From Rhodobacteraceae bacterium EL53 (GTDB taxonomy: Bacteria; Pseudomonadota; Alphaproteobacteria; Rhodobacterales; Rhodobacteraceae): a DNA stretch of 64,000 nucleotides. The position numbers were made by a program, and so were the translations under genes. Shown here in pieces: positions 37,083 to 45,827 of the stretch (its first letter is position 1; each line of letters opens with the position of its first letter). The notes beneath the pieces are model-generated. The model worked only from the letters and a program-made list of their open reading frames with translations. It did not search any database and had not been told where the DNA came from. Where the stretch lies: contig OMPR01000013.1 in the NCBI GenBank assembly GCA_900313015.1, positions 90,544-154,543 of the forward strand, in the 5' to 3' direction.

Positions 37083-38570
37083 CTATTGCGCTTGGTATTG
37101 TGGGGCCGAGGCAAGGTATGTGCCATAGGCCGGGGCGTTGGGGTATGAAAACTGTTCCGCAATCGGGTTGCTGCGTTTGGCTGTTGTCGCCCCCATGTCT
37201 GCAAGCAGTTCATCAAAGTGCTTGAAGTGGAACGGGGCCGAACACAATCCACCATAAACCTGTGCAGCTGGGCGTTCCTTGCGCCGCCAATCCAACATCA
37301 TTTCGATGTTCCGGTACATATCATCGCGGCTGGGTTGCTGGGCCAATTGGCCATCGGCAAACCGAACCAACCAATTGGCGACCATTTCAGCGGACAGAAT
37401 CGTGCAAAAGCTCGAATTAAAGCCAACAAACCCCATGTCTGGTAAATCTGGATTCACCGACAATCGGAAGGTACGGTATTGGCCATCAGATTCTATCAGT
37501 TTGTCACGATACTCTTGTGACAGATAGGGGATACCCAATTTCCAACCAACTGCGAGCACTACGACATCACATCCAACCCGGTCACCTGTGGTTAAGATGA
37601 CCTCGTCCCCTTCGTAGTGGTCAATGGTTCCTTGGATAGGTTTCACTGTTCCGGCATTAAAGCTTTCGAACAAACCCGGGGTCACGATGGGCAGCGAGCA
37701 GGAGGCTTCCTTTTCGATGGGTGTATCGGGCACCATGTTCCACTTTTTCAGACCCAGCTGAAATTTGAGCAAAGTTTCTAGACCGCGGAAATTTGCCCAG
37801 ACTAAAGGTTTCAAAACCGCAGCAATAGCGCGCTGAAGTCCATTTTTGCCCCACTGATTGAACTGCTGTTCTTGCGCCCGCATGTAAAGCAGTCGCTTGA
37901 AGTTGATCCCGCCGACAAAGTAGGGCACGCGCCAGACGTTTTCACGATACACTATCGTGACTTGAGCCGCGCCATTCTTGGCGGCGTTGACGGCGATGTC
38001 GGTAGCGGACTTGGAACCGCCCAAAACAACCACACGCTTTCCCTTCATCATCGAGGGGTCAGTGTAGTCTGAAGAGTGGATAACTTCGCCGCCCTGAGCG
38101 ACGAAGTCGTCCTGGCCCGGATGCGAGATGATATTCTTATCTGAGAATTGCCCTGTGCAGACCGACACGAAATCGAAATCTTCGGTTCGGTTTTGACCGG
38201 CCTCTTCGATGGTTAGGGTCCAACCGGGTTTCCCATCCGCACGACGATCCATTGATAAGATATTGGTGTTCAGACGGAACAAGCGGCTCAGTTTATGTTT
38301 CTCTGCATAGGAATGCAGATAGGCATGGACCTGTGGTCCCTTGGGCCATTCGGGATAATCCGCCGGCATTGGATGGTCGGTGTAGCAATACAGATCCTTG
38401 GGCGACTGGGTTTGCACATCGGGGTAAGAGCGGGACAGCTCCCACACGCCACCAAAGTCGTGGCTGCGTTCGAACCCGATGACCCGGTGCCCTTTTTCAT
38501 CAAATGCCTTAGCTGCGGCCAGCCCACTGACCCCGCCGCCAATGACGGCGACCGTTTTACGTTCTACCAT
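37083..38570 (-). CDS. flavin-containing monooxygenase (FMO class)
   Basis: The protein is 495 residues from ATG 38570, which has GAGGG eight bases upstream. Two dinucleotide folds are seen: FAD motif VIGGGVSGLAAAKAF near the N-terminus and NADPH motif VVLGGSKSATDIA (about 180). The fingerprint region is QGGEVIHSSDY, matching the FMO pattern with Tyr rather than the Trp of typical Baeyer-Villiger enzymes, though the usual leading Phe is Gln. Substrate may be an N-, S- or ketone compound. It lies ten bases after the cupin stop. Confidence 0.85.
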   Translation of the reverse strand: MVERKTVAVIGGGVSGLAAAKAFDEKGHRVIGFERSHDFGGVWELSRSYPDVQTQSPKDLYCYTDHPMPADYPEWPKGPQVHAYLHSYAEKHKLSRLFRLNTNILSMDRRADGKPGWTLTIEEAGQNRTEDFDFVSVCTGQFSDKNIISHPGQDDFVAQGGEVIHSSDYTDPSMMKGKRVVVLGGSKSATDIAVNAAKNGAAQVTIVYRENVWRVPYFVGGINFKRLLYMRAQEQQFNQWGKNGLQRAIAAVLKPLVWANFRGLETLLKFQLGLKKWNMVPDTPIEKEASCSLPIVTPGLFESFNAGTVKPIQGTIDHYEGDEVILTTGDRVGCDVVVLAVGWKLGIPYLSQEYRDKLIESDGQYRTFRLSVNPDLPDMGFVGFNSSFCTILSAEMVANWLVRFADGQLAQQPSRDDMYRNIEMMLDWRRKERPAAQVYGGLCSAPFHFKHFDELLADMGATTAKRSNPIAEQFSYPNAPAYGTYLASAPQYQAQ

Positions 38571-38580
38571 TTGGGTGCCC

Positions 38581-39042
38581 TCACGCTTCGGGTGGGGGCG
38601 GCAGGAAATCAACCTCGTGCTGGGCGGACAGGCGCACCAACTCTTCAGGGTCGGTCACACCGTCGAGTGCAACAAACAGATCATAGAGTTTGCGAGCAGG
38701 TGCGACACCAAAGACGCATTTTGCAGTTGCCCCGGAGCGATTGAAAATTCCGTGCGCTACGCCCATTGGCATCCTGACGGTATCGCCGGGACCTGCCTTG
38801 TGGACGCTTGGGGGGCCTTGGTCATGGCCAAATTCGACCTCAAGGTTACCCTCTAGCATATAGATCCATTCGTCTTGAGTGGGGTGGATATGCGGTGGCA
38901 CAAAGGTTTCCGCCGGGATGTCGGCATGCCAGATAAAGGCATTATCGCTGTGCAATTTGGGCTTGTACGTGTGCCCTACGACATTCCAAACGGCGGTGTT
39001 GATTCCATCCGGCGCGCTGGTAATACCAAGCGTTTCTTTCAT
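38581..39042 (-). CDS. cupin-domain protein
   Basis: The 153-residue single-domain cupin has motif 1 VPPHIHPTQDEWIYMLEGNLEVEF with two His and a Glu, and motif 2 GDTVRMPMGVAHGIFN with the third His, so metal binding is likely. A C-terminal helix (about 118-145) follows. It is first of a likely cupin-FMO-hydrolase operon and divergent from an AraC regulator 134 bp away. It could be a dioxygenase, isomerase or sensor. Confidence 0.83.
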   Translation of the reverse strand: MKETLGITSAPDGINTAVWNVVGHTYKPKLHSDNAFIWHADIPAETFVPPHIHPTQDEWIYMLEGNLEVEFGHDQGPPSVHKAGPGDTVRMPMGVAHGIFNRSGATAKCVFGVAPARKLYDLFVALDGVTDPEELVRLSAQHEVDFLPPPPEA

Positions 39043-39176
39043 GATTTCCTCCCTGTTCGACAGTGTGTCATGAAAACGCTAGCCGGAAGTTGCGTCAAGC
39101 TTTGTCCAAAATGCGCAGAAATCGTGAGGGGTACATCCCTCTTTTGTTTAAGCTTAAAATAATGTAATTAGTTCCA

Positions 39177-40172
39177 ATGGCTTGCCAGAACCATAATATT
39201 TCGGTGGACCCGCTTAATACGCATCATTTGTTTCGCACGCGCGATATAGATGAGGCTCGCCATGTCGTGTCAGCTAAGTTTTGCGATCACAAGCTGATTC
39301 CCGGTGATACGCCAGAAGCGTTTGAAACCTGTCATAACCGTGCCTCAGGGCGATCCTTGTCGCTGAACTTCCTGCGCTACAGTTCAGAGGTTGCGATTGA
39401 CCCCGGAGAGCTTACAGATTTTTATTTGGTGCAGATTCCGCTGCGTGGTCATGCCGTTGTCAAAACTGGAGCGCACGAGGTCGAAGCGTCGAACCAAACG
39501 GCCAGTATTCTGAACCCGACCGAAGCGACTCGTATGACGTGGCAGGCCGGGTGTGAAAAGCTGTTGGTGCAGATTGACCGGGGGGCGTTGCATGATTTGG
39601 CTGAAACGCTGACCGGGCACCATCTGCCGCACGCGCTGGTCTTTAACCCCGAGATGCAGTTGCAAACGGCTGCGTTGCAACGCTGGGTGGATCAAGTGTG
39701 GGCCTGTGTGCAAGCGGCGCAAAACGGGGCGGCCTTTGGAAACAGCGCGTACCGCTTCCAATCTGTCATCGAAGAGGATTTGATGACCTCTTTGCTGCAG
39801 AGCCAGCCGAATGCCATTACGCATTTTTTGAAAGATCCCCCGGTCGCATTGCCAGCGCGTGCGGTGCGATCAGCAACCGAATACATCCGGGCAAACCTGT
39901 CAGACCCGATCACAATGCGGGATATTGCAGGGCAAGCGGGTTGCTCGGTGCGCAGCTTGCAAACTGGATTCCAGTCAAGTTTGGGTTGTACCCCCAAACA
40001 ATATCTGAACCGCCAGCGGTTAAAGCTTGCGCACTATTTGCTACAAACCGCACCGCCAGGAACATTGGTAAGCACGGTGGCCTATGATACCGGATTTGCG
40101 CATTTGGGCCGGTTTTCCATCGCCTATAAAGAGGCATACGGCCAATCCCCAAGCCTATCTTTGTTACACTGA
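39177..40172 (+). CDS. AraC-family transcriptional regulator
   Basis: The 331-residue regulator has an N-terminal AraC-binding (cupin-like) sensor region (about 15-190) and a C-terminal double helix-turn-helix (about 225-325; TMRDIAGQAGCSVRSLQTGFQSSLG and VAYDTGFAHLGRFSIAYKEAYGQSP). It has no evident ribosome site. Divergent orientation to the cupin-FMO-hydrolase genes suggests it activates them. The 134-bp gap holds GACA-N3-TGTC (39059-39069) and GAGGG-N6-CCCTC (39126-39141) repeats. Confidence 0.88.
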   Translation: MACQNHNISVDPLNTHHLFRTRDIDEARHVVSAKFCDHKLIPGDTPEAFETCHNRASGRSLSLNFLRYSSEVAIDPGELTDFYLVQIPLRGHAVVKTGAHEVEASNQTASILNPTEATRMTWQAGCEKLLVQIDRGALHDLAETLTGHHLPHALVFNPEMQLQTAALQRWVDQVWACVQAAQNGAAFGNSAYRFQSVIEEDLMTSLLQSQPNAITHFLKDPPVALPARAVRSATEYIRANLSDPITMRDIAGQAGCSVRSLQTGFQSSLGCTPKQYLNRQRLKLAHYLLQTAPPGTLVSTVAYDTGFAHLGRFSIAYKEAYGQSPSLSLLH

Positions 40173-40200
40173 AAAAGCGCAAATGGCGTGGGGTTGAATG

Positions 40201-40232
40201 CAAAAGACCCGGCGCATTGGCCGGGTCTTTTG
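40201..40232. terminator. bidirectional terminator between araC-type gene and mcd
   Basis: CAAAAGACCCGGC (40201-40213) pairs with GCCGGGTCTTTTG across a short loop. A- and T-runs flank the GC stem on both strands, so it should stop both convergent transcripts. Confidence 0.88.
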
Positions 40233-40254
40233 GTAAGATACAATAGGCAGAGAA

Positions 40255-41946
40255 TTAGCCCAGCAAGCGACGCGCGATAACCTGCGCCTGAATTTCGCCA
40301 GCACCTTCAAAGATGTTTAGGATCCGGGCATCGCAAAGAACGCGCGAAATCTTATATTCCAACGCAAAGCCATTGCCGCCGTGGATTTGAAGCGCATTGT
40401 CTGCAGCGGCCCATGCCACGCGGGCCCCCAACAGTTTAGCCATACCTGCCTCTAGATCGCAGCGATGCCCGTTGTCTTTTTCCCAAGCAGAGAAATAGGT
40501 CAACTGACGGGCAATCATGATCTCGACAGCCATCATTGCCAGTTTGCTGGAAACGCGGGGGAAGTTGATCAGGGATTTGCCGAACTGTTTACGATCCTGC
40601 GCATACTGCATGCCGATATCGAGCGCACATTGTGCAACACCGATGGCACGGGCAGCGGTCTGGATCCGAGCAGATTCAAAGGTTTCCATCAGCTGCTTGA
40701 AGCCTTTGCCTTCTTCACCACCAAGCAGGTTTTCACCTTTGACCTTGAAACCATCAAAACCCAGTTCGTATTCCTTCATGCCGCGATAGCCGAGGACTTC
40801 GATTTCGCCGCCTGTCATGCCTTCGGTCGGGAAGGGGTTGGCGTCATCACCTGGGGTCTTTTCAGCCAAGAACATCGACAGGCCGCGGTGGTTGTCGTTG
40901 CTGGGGTCGGTGCGCGCCAGCAACGTCATCACATGGGTGCGTGCGGCGTGTGTGATCCAGGTCTTGTTGCCAGTGATTTCATAATCGCCCTCGGCATTCT
41001 TGACGGCACGTGTGCGCAAGGAACCAAGGTCAGACCCGGTGTTCGGCTCTGTGAATACTGCTGTTGGCAGAATTTCTGCGCTGGCGATTTTCGGCAGCCA
41101 GTTGGCTTTCTGCTCATCAGTGCCGCCAGCGATGATCAGTTCAGCCGCAATCTCGGAGCGGGTGCCAAGTGAACCAACACCAATGTAGCCGCGTGACAAC
41201 TCTTCGGAGACAACGCACATGGATGCCTTGGACAGGCCAAAGCCGCCGAATTCTTCGGGGATTGTCAGGCCAAAGACGCCCATCTCAGCCAGGTCATTGA
41301 TAATCTCGATTGGGATCAATTCATCTTTGAGATGCCATTCATGGGCATAGGGTTCGACTTTTTCGTCCGAATAGCGACGGAACTGGTCGCGGATCATTTC
41401 GAGTTCTTCATCCAGACCCGAGGTGCCGTACATGGTTGAACCTGCTTGCTCCTCCATCAACTCAACCAAACGAGACCGGGCGGCCTGTGAGTTCCCTGAT
41501 GTCATCAAGGATTGGACTTCAGCTGCTTGGAAACCTGCGAGCGCGTCCCAACCAAGACCCATGTCTTGCAGGCGAACGACTTCGCCTTGGTTCATGGGAA
41601 TGCCACCTGCGATTTGGTGCAGATACTCACCAAAGGCGATCTGAAGCAGCAGTTGTTCGATTTCCCCAAACTTGCCTTCGCCGTTCAGCGTTTCGGCCCA
41701 GCGATGCATTTGTTGCAGAGATTGCTGATAGGTTGCGAGCCAAGATAAGCCGTGTGCCGCTGTTTGGTTGGCTTCGATCAAAGCGCCGGAAATCTTGCCA
41801 TCAGCACTAACCAAGGCGCGCACAGATTCGCGCGCTGCTCCGAAAACTGCATTGACCGGGGCAATCGCCGCGCCGGTGAGGCTCAGAAGTTCGGGCAAAA
41901 TCACGGAGTTTGTCATCGTCGAAATATCCTGTCCATCATGGGCCAT
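40255..41946 (-). CDS. mcd: (2S)-methylsuccinyl-CoA dehydrogenase (ethylmalonyl-CoA pathway)
   Basis: The 563-residue acyl-CoA dehydrogenase carries an extra helical N-terminal domain (about 1-160), the distinguishing mark of Mcd; ordinary members are near 380 residues. The core has FTEPNTGSDLGSLRTRA, NKTWITHAAR, and the C-terminal IHGGNGFALEYKISRVLCDARILNIFEGAGEIQ. Mcd oxidises methylsuccinyl-CoA to mesaconyl-CoA, passing electrons to ETF. The first ATG has AAGGAT eight bases upstream; a second at 41916 is possible. Divergent from a TauE/SafE gene. Confidence 0.87.
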   Translation of the reverse strand: MAHDGQDISTMTNSVILPELLSLTGAAIAPVNAVFGAARESVRALVSADGKISGALIEANQTAAHGLSWLATYQQSLQQMHRWAETLNGEGKFGEIEQLLLQIAFGEYLHQIAGGIPMNQGEVVRLQDMGLGWDALAGFQAAEVQSLMTSGNSQAARSRLVELMEEQAGSTMYGTSGLDEELEMIRDQFRRYSDEKVEPYAHEWHLKDELIPIEIINDLAEMGVFGLTIPEEFGGFGLSKASMCVVSEELSRGYIGVGSLGTRSEIAAELIIAGGTDEQKANWLPKIASAEILPTAVFTEPNTGSDLGSLRTRAVKNAEGDYEITGNKTWITHAARTHVMTLLARTDPSNDNHRGLSMFLAEKTPGDDANPFPTEGMTGGEIEVLGYRGMKEYELGFDGFKVKGENLLGGEEGKGFKQLMETFESARIQTAARAIGVAQCALDIGMQYAQDRKQFGKSLINFPRVSSKLAMMAVEIMIARQLTYFSAWEKDNGHRCDLEAGMAKLLGARVAWAAADNALQIHGGNGFALEYKISRVLCDARILNIFEGAGEIQAQVIARRLLG

Positions 41947-42089
41947 GAATCACATCCTTCTTGGGTCGCTTGGTCATATCACTTTGCACATGCAGCGCAA
42001 CATAAATACGTTATTTGCTTTTGTTTGGTTCTATAATTACGTGACATTTTTTTGCGGTGCAGCATGAACAAGGGGTGTATGAGGTAAGA

Positions 42090-42857
42090 ATGACATCGAT
42101 TTTCTCTATTACCTCTCCGTTAGAACTAGCGCTGATTTTTTTGATTGCCACATTGGGGGGGCTGATCAAGGGGCTGGTCGGATTCGCCATGCCAATGGTC
42201 TTGATCGCGGGTTTGACTATGATCGTGCCGCCTGACTGGGCCCTTGCTGGGGTGATACTCCCGGCTGTGGTGGCAAACGGGATGCAGGCACTGCATTCTG
42301 GTAAAGCGGCGGCGATCGCTTCGGTTTTGCGGTTTCGGGTTTTCTTGCTGGTTGGATTGGTTTTTCTGCTTTCCAGTGCTCAACTGGTGACGCGTGTTGA
42401 GCCAGATACGTTTATGTTGATGATCGCGGTTCCCGTTGTTGCCTTTGTGCTGATGCAACTGTTGGGGGTCCGCTTCAGAGTGCATCGCCAATCCGCACGG
42501 CTAGACGCCTTTGTCGGCGCAATCGCTGGGTTCATTGGAGGGATGTCGGGGGTTTGGGGCCCACCAACTGTCGCCTATTTGACCGCCCTGGATACCCCAA
42601 AGCAGGACCAGATGCGCGTTCAGGGCGTGGTTTATGGGTTGGGCGCCGTTGCGCTTGCCATCGCGCACGTAGGGTCGGGTGTTCTGCGGATGGAAACCTT
42701 GCCGTTTTCAATGCTACTCGTGTTGCCAGTGACTATTGGAATGTGGCTTGGCGGCCAGTTCCAAGACAAAATCGACCAAGCCATGTTTCGCAAGCTGACC
42801 TTGTTGGTTTTGTTGGTTGCTGGGCTGAATCTCTTGCGTCGTGCTCTGCTTGGATAG
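42090..42857 (+). CDS. TauE/SafE-family sulfite/organosulfonate exporter
   Basis: The protein is 255 residues from ATG 42090, which has GAGG five bases upstream; a GTG at 42057 is less likely. About eight membrane helices in two halves, each with a glycine/proline-rich opening (LGGLIKGLVGFAMPMV; GAIAGFIGGMSGVWGPP). The family exports sulfite, sulfoacetate or similar anions. The cargo here is unknown. Convergent with the MttB-family gene. Confidence 0.85.
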   Translation: MTSIFSITSPLELALIFLIATLGGLIKGLVGFAMPMVLIAGLTMIVPPDWALAGVILPAVVANGMQALHSGKAAAIASVLRFRVFLLVGLVFLLSSAQLVTRVEPDTFMLMIAVPVVAFVLMQLLGVRFRVHRQSARLDAFVGAIAGFIGGMSGVWGPPTVAYLTALDTPKQDQMRVQGVVYGLGAVALAIAHVGSGVLRMETLPFSMLLVLPVTIGMWLGGQFQDKIDQAMFRKLTLLVLLVAGLNLLRRALLG

Positions 42858-42874
42858 AGCCGCTCTTGCCGTGC

Positions 42875-44392
42875 CTATAAGAGCGACAGAATATCGCGAA
42901 TGGCTTTGTCTTGGTCCTCGGACAGGTAATCGGGGTGGTGTTCGTCAAGGATAAGACGGGCTTTGTCCCGGGCTATGGACCAGGCATCAGGTGCACCCTT
43001 GTCTTGCCATACTTTGGGTGAATCACGGTCCGCTAAAGACGGATAGAAATAGTCCCGTTCCATGGCCGAAAGGGTATGCGCGCCGCCCAGAAAATGCCCT
43101 TCGCCCAAGACAGCATCACAGATGGCGTCGAACCCAAGATTTTCCGGTGTAACCTCTACACCGCGCAGAGCCCGGTAGGTGTGCGCATGCATTTCGTCGT
43201 CCAGCACAAACCCCTCAAAGCTTACACCCAAGAGGGATGCTGTCATGCCGGAGCTTTCATAGATCAAATTCCCACCGGCCAAAGCCGCGGCAAGGGAAGT
43301 CATGGCTTTCTCGGCGCCGTACTGCGCGTCCAGCGCTTTGGCGTCAGTCATCGAAGCCGCAACACCAGAGGGCAGGCCGAGCCAGTTGGAAAGCTGAGCT
43401 GAAGCCGCATTTAAGACTGCAATTTCACCGCCTCCGCCGGCAAATGCCCCCGTACGTAAATCAATAACCAAGGGCCAGTTAGAAAACACCATGGGGTGGC
43501 CAGGTTTGAGAACCTGAACCATGATCAGACTAGCGAGGGTTTCCGCCAAGGATTGGGCCAGAAACCCAGCCAAAGTCGCCGGAGCTGTAGCGCCTGCCTG
43601 TGCTGCCGTGATGCAGGATACCGGGATGTTATGTTTTAAACATTCAAAAACAACGTCCACGGCATCTTCGGCATAGCGCATCGGGGAAATCACCGGAGAA
43701 ATATGCGCCTTCATAAATGGACGCTGTGCAAACGCACCGTCTCCACCGGCGGCGATATCAAGCATCCGAACAATCGGCGAAACGTGTTCTGCCAAAGTAA
43801 AGGCCGTCGCAGTTGGCTTGGTTGTGTGGCGCAGCAGAGTGTAGGCCGTGTTTGTGTCCAGTTCGAAATTGTCGGGTACATCTGTTGCGATGCAGCATCG
43901 GGTGAACCAGCTTACGTTGGTCAGCTTGTCCTGCAACCTGGTGAAATTGCGAAGATCTGCAAGGGTCGATGGGCGGTATTGACCTGTGTCTATGTCTAAC
44001 GTCTGGACCGCTGCACCGCCGGTGCCAAAAAAAACCCGGTTCCCCCCAACTTCTATATCTCGAGCTGGGTCGCGTCCATGCAGGACAAATGTCTTCGGCG
44101 CGGCCGCGAGCGCAGAGCACACCATGTCTCTGGAAAAGAGCAGTCGGCCATTTTGGTTTATCGCACCGGCTTCCAAGAGTGGTCCAGCCAATCGCTCTGG
44201 CGTCTCTCCAATCCCAAGCTCGGCGAGCAGACGCAGCGCAGTCTGGTAGATCGCGTGCAATTCGGAATCGGACAGGGGCCTGTAGCGTCCCCCGATTTGC
44301 CCAGGGGGGCAAGGATGAATCTTTGGTGGTGCAGCGCGCTGAGCGATGCGACCTTTGCGGCCAGAACGGGCGGGGCGTTGCGAGGATGTCAT
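42875..44392 (-). CDS. MttB-family (trimethylamine methyltransferase-like) protein, non-pyrrolysine
   Basis: The 505-residue TIM-barrel methyltransferase-family protein (PF06253 type) has a basic N-terminal tail, VFFGTGGAAVQTLDID, the GATAPATLAGFLAQ strand, and VLGEGHFLGGAHTL near the C-terminus. No internal TAG occurs, so it is a pyrrolysine-less homologue; studied members demethylate glycine betaine or other quaternary amines onto a corrinoid protein. No corrinoid protein or activator is adjacent. The ATG at 44392 is preferred over a TTG at 44413. Confidence 0.83.
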   Translation of the reverse strand: MTSSQRPARSGRKGRIAQRAAPPKIHPCPPGQIGGRYRPLSDSELHAIYQTALRLLAELGIGETPERLAGPLLEAGAINQNGRLLFSRDMVCSALAAAPKTFVLHGRDPARDIEVGGNRVFFGTGGAAVQTLDIDTGQYRPSTLADLRNFTRLQDKLTNVSWFTRCCIATDVPDNFELDTNTAYTLLRHTTKPTATAFTLAEHVSPIVRMLDIAAGGDGAFAQRPFMKAHISPVISPMRYAEDAVDVVFECLKHNIPVSCITAAQAGATAPATLAGFLAQSLAETLASLIMVQVLKPGHPMVFSNWPLVIDLRTGAFAGGGGEIAVLNAASAQLSNWLGLPSGVAASMTDAKALDAQYGAEKAMTSLAAALAGGNLIYESSGMTASLLGVSFEGFVLDDEMHAHTYRALRGVEVTPENLGFDAICDAVLGEGHFLGGAHTLSAMERDYFYPSLADRDSPKVWQDKGAPDAWSIARDKARLILDEHHPDYLSEDQDKAIRDILSLL

Positions 44393-44509
44393 AAAGGCCC
44401 AATCTATGGTCAAGTTTCACCTGACTAGACACGATTGATTTCAATTCGCTCAAGGGGCTGGGTGACTTTGCTGAAACTTAAAAATGACATTCGAAAAAAC
44501 AAAAAAGTC

Positions 44510-45052
44510 TCAAGCCCGGCGGCGTGTTACGCGGAAAACCAATAGCAACCCCAGCATCAGGAAAAACAAGCCTGCCACATCTCCGATGAGATAGGCAAAA
44601 AATTCAACCGTTGCGCTTCCGAATGCGAGGTTCGTTAGCCCAGAAATCAAAAGTGATGTGACGATGCCGACCCCCATTATACAGGGCCAGCATGGTGCTG
44701 CGTCAGGTTTGGGAAACAGATCCCATCCTAAGACTTTTAGAGTGTAGAATGTGAGGGGGACAGTGATGACAGCGATGCCAATCGCAGCCAGTCTGCTCGG
44801 CAAAAAGGCGTCCATCCCGCCCAAATACACAAAAACCAAGAATACCGCTGGAAGTAGGGCGTAGATCGCACGCCATCCCAGCAACCAAGCAGTCAGAACG
44901 CGAATACCATGTGGCAGGAATAGCAAGCTGGCGTGGCTGGGGTATTCAGGAAAAAAGGCGTTTTGCAGTGGCATGACCACTTCAAACGTTACCAAGAACG
45001 CCAGCAGGTATGCAGCCGAAGCTATTAGGGTTTCAAGGAGGGCTGATCTCAA
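44510..45052 (-). CDS. MASE1-like polytopic membrane protein
   Basis: The 180-residue protein has five or six hydrophobic segments and no soluble domain. The motif FLPHGIRVLTAWLLGWRA resembles the W/FxPxGI signature of MASE1 sensory membrane domains, which normally carry a kinase or cyclase. Here the C-terminus ends in RVTRRRA just after the last helix. It lies 30 bp after a small winged-helix gene, which may be its signalling partner. Function is unknown. Confidence 0.6.
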   Translation of the reverse strand: MRSALLETLIASAAYLLAFLVTFEVVMPLQNAFFPEYPSHASLLFLPHGIRVLTAWLLGWRAIYALLPAVFLVFVYLGGMDAFLPSRLAAIGIAVITVPLTFYTLKVLGWDLFPKPDAAPCWPCIMGVGIVTSLLISGLTNLAFGSATVEFFAYLIGDVAGLFFLMLGLLLVFRVTRRRA

Positions 45053-45082
45053 AAATGGTACCTTGACTGACGAGTGTCTCTG

Positions 45083-45421
45083 TTAGTCAAGCGGCTCATT
45101 TACGAGATAGCGTCCACGATTGACCGAATGACATTGGGACAGATAGCCTTTTGTCACAAGAGATTTCAACGCTCGGAAGAAGGTTGGTCGTGAAACGCTT
45201 TCGAGCAATGAGTGTTCGATAAGGCCGACCGTACGGACATCTTGACCCTCTTGAGAAAGCTCGCTCGCAGCATAATAGATATCACGTTCAACTGCGGAGA
45301 GGTCCTGAAGTCCCAAAGAACGCTCCATGCTCATCATTAGTTTTCTGAGTTCTGCTAATTTGGATATTTCCGTCATCGTTGCGAATTGCCCAAGCTGATT
45401 GTTGCCAAAGTTGTTTGCCAT
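45083..45421 (-). CDS. small winged-helix DNA-binding protein (MarR-like)
   Basis: The 112-residue protein has an N-terminal helix (ATMTEISKLAELRKLMMSMERSLG), then a winged-helix region (LSAVERDIYYAASELS, SRPTFFRALKSLVTKGYLS, HSVNRGRYLVN). No effector domain. Probably a transcription factor; the recognition helix would be about 78-92. It is upstream of a MASE1-like membrane gene in the same direction. The following 400 bp upstream is A/T-rich and gene-free. Confidence 0.65.
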   Translation of the reverse strand: MANNFGNNQLGQFATMTEISKLAELRKLMMSMERSLGLQDLSAVERDIYYAASELSQEGQDVRTVGLIEHSLLESVSRPTFFRALKSLVTKGYLSQCHSVNRGRYLVNEPLD

Positions 45422-45552
45422 CGCGCTGGGTCAATAAGCCACAGCGCCCTGATTTGTCTCATATTGACACAAGTGGTCAAGTTAATAAACTTACAGGATA
45501 TTTAGGCTGCCCTTGAGTGAGTGGTGGTAGCTGCTAGCATTTTAAAGGCTCT

Positions 45553-45578
45553 GGTTCGACGCTAATTGGCGTCGAACC
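45553..45578. repeat. perfect inverted repeat (10-bp arms)
   Basis: GGTTCGACGC (45553-45562), a six-base loop and GCGTCGAACC (45569-45578). The TTCGACG core recurs at about 45705. No clear T-run on either strand. Confidence 0.6.
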
Positions 45579-45753
45579 TATTCTTTATAGCATCATACAT
45601 ATCTTATCCTGTGTTGTTCAGCAATTGCTTTTGAGTGAAGCGTTTCTGAATTGCTGTAAGGCATTTGCTTTCGGGCATAATTTTTTCGTGTAAGCACCCA
45701 ATCGTTCGACGTTTCAGCGGATAGGCGATCAGGTTCTCTCTCCTATTGACGCA

Positions 45754-45784
45754 AAAGCCCGGCACAAAACATGCACCGGGCTTT
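45754..45784 (-). terminator. terminator of pckA
   Basis: On the minus strand AAAGCCCGG, a 13-base loop and CCGGGCTTTT follow the pckA stop by about 45 bp. The long loop is unusual but the GC stem and T-run are clear. Confidence 0.75.
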
Positions 45785-45827
45785 AGAAAGAGGTTTTGAA
45801 AGCCCCCTTTGCATATATGTGCTCGGA

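Larger units (their letters stand above)
45422..45827. other. A/T-rich intergenic region with two hairpins
   Basis: No gene of supportable length is seen in these 406 bp. The region contains a perfect 10-bp inverted repeat at 45553-45578, a pckA terminator at 45754-45784, and repeated AATTGCT words. Base composition is lower in G+C than the flanks by eye. A small RNA is possible but unsupported. Confidence 0.5.

Noticed and set aside
37083..38570. Baeyer-Villiger monooxygenase
   Set aside because: The fingerprint ends in Tyr (HSSDY) rather than the Trp expected of typical type I enzymes; called FMO class, though BV activity is not excluded.
42875..44392. Pyrrolysine-containing methyltransferase
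   Set aside because: The frame has no internal TAG and no pyl genes are seen.
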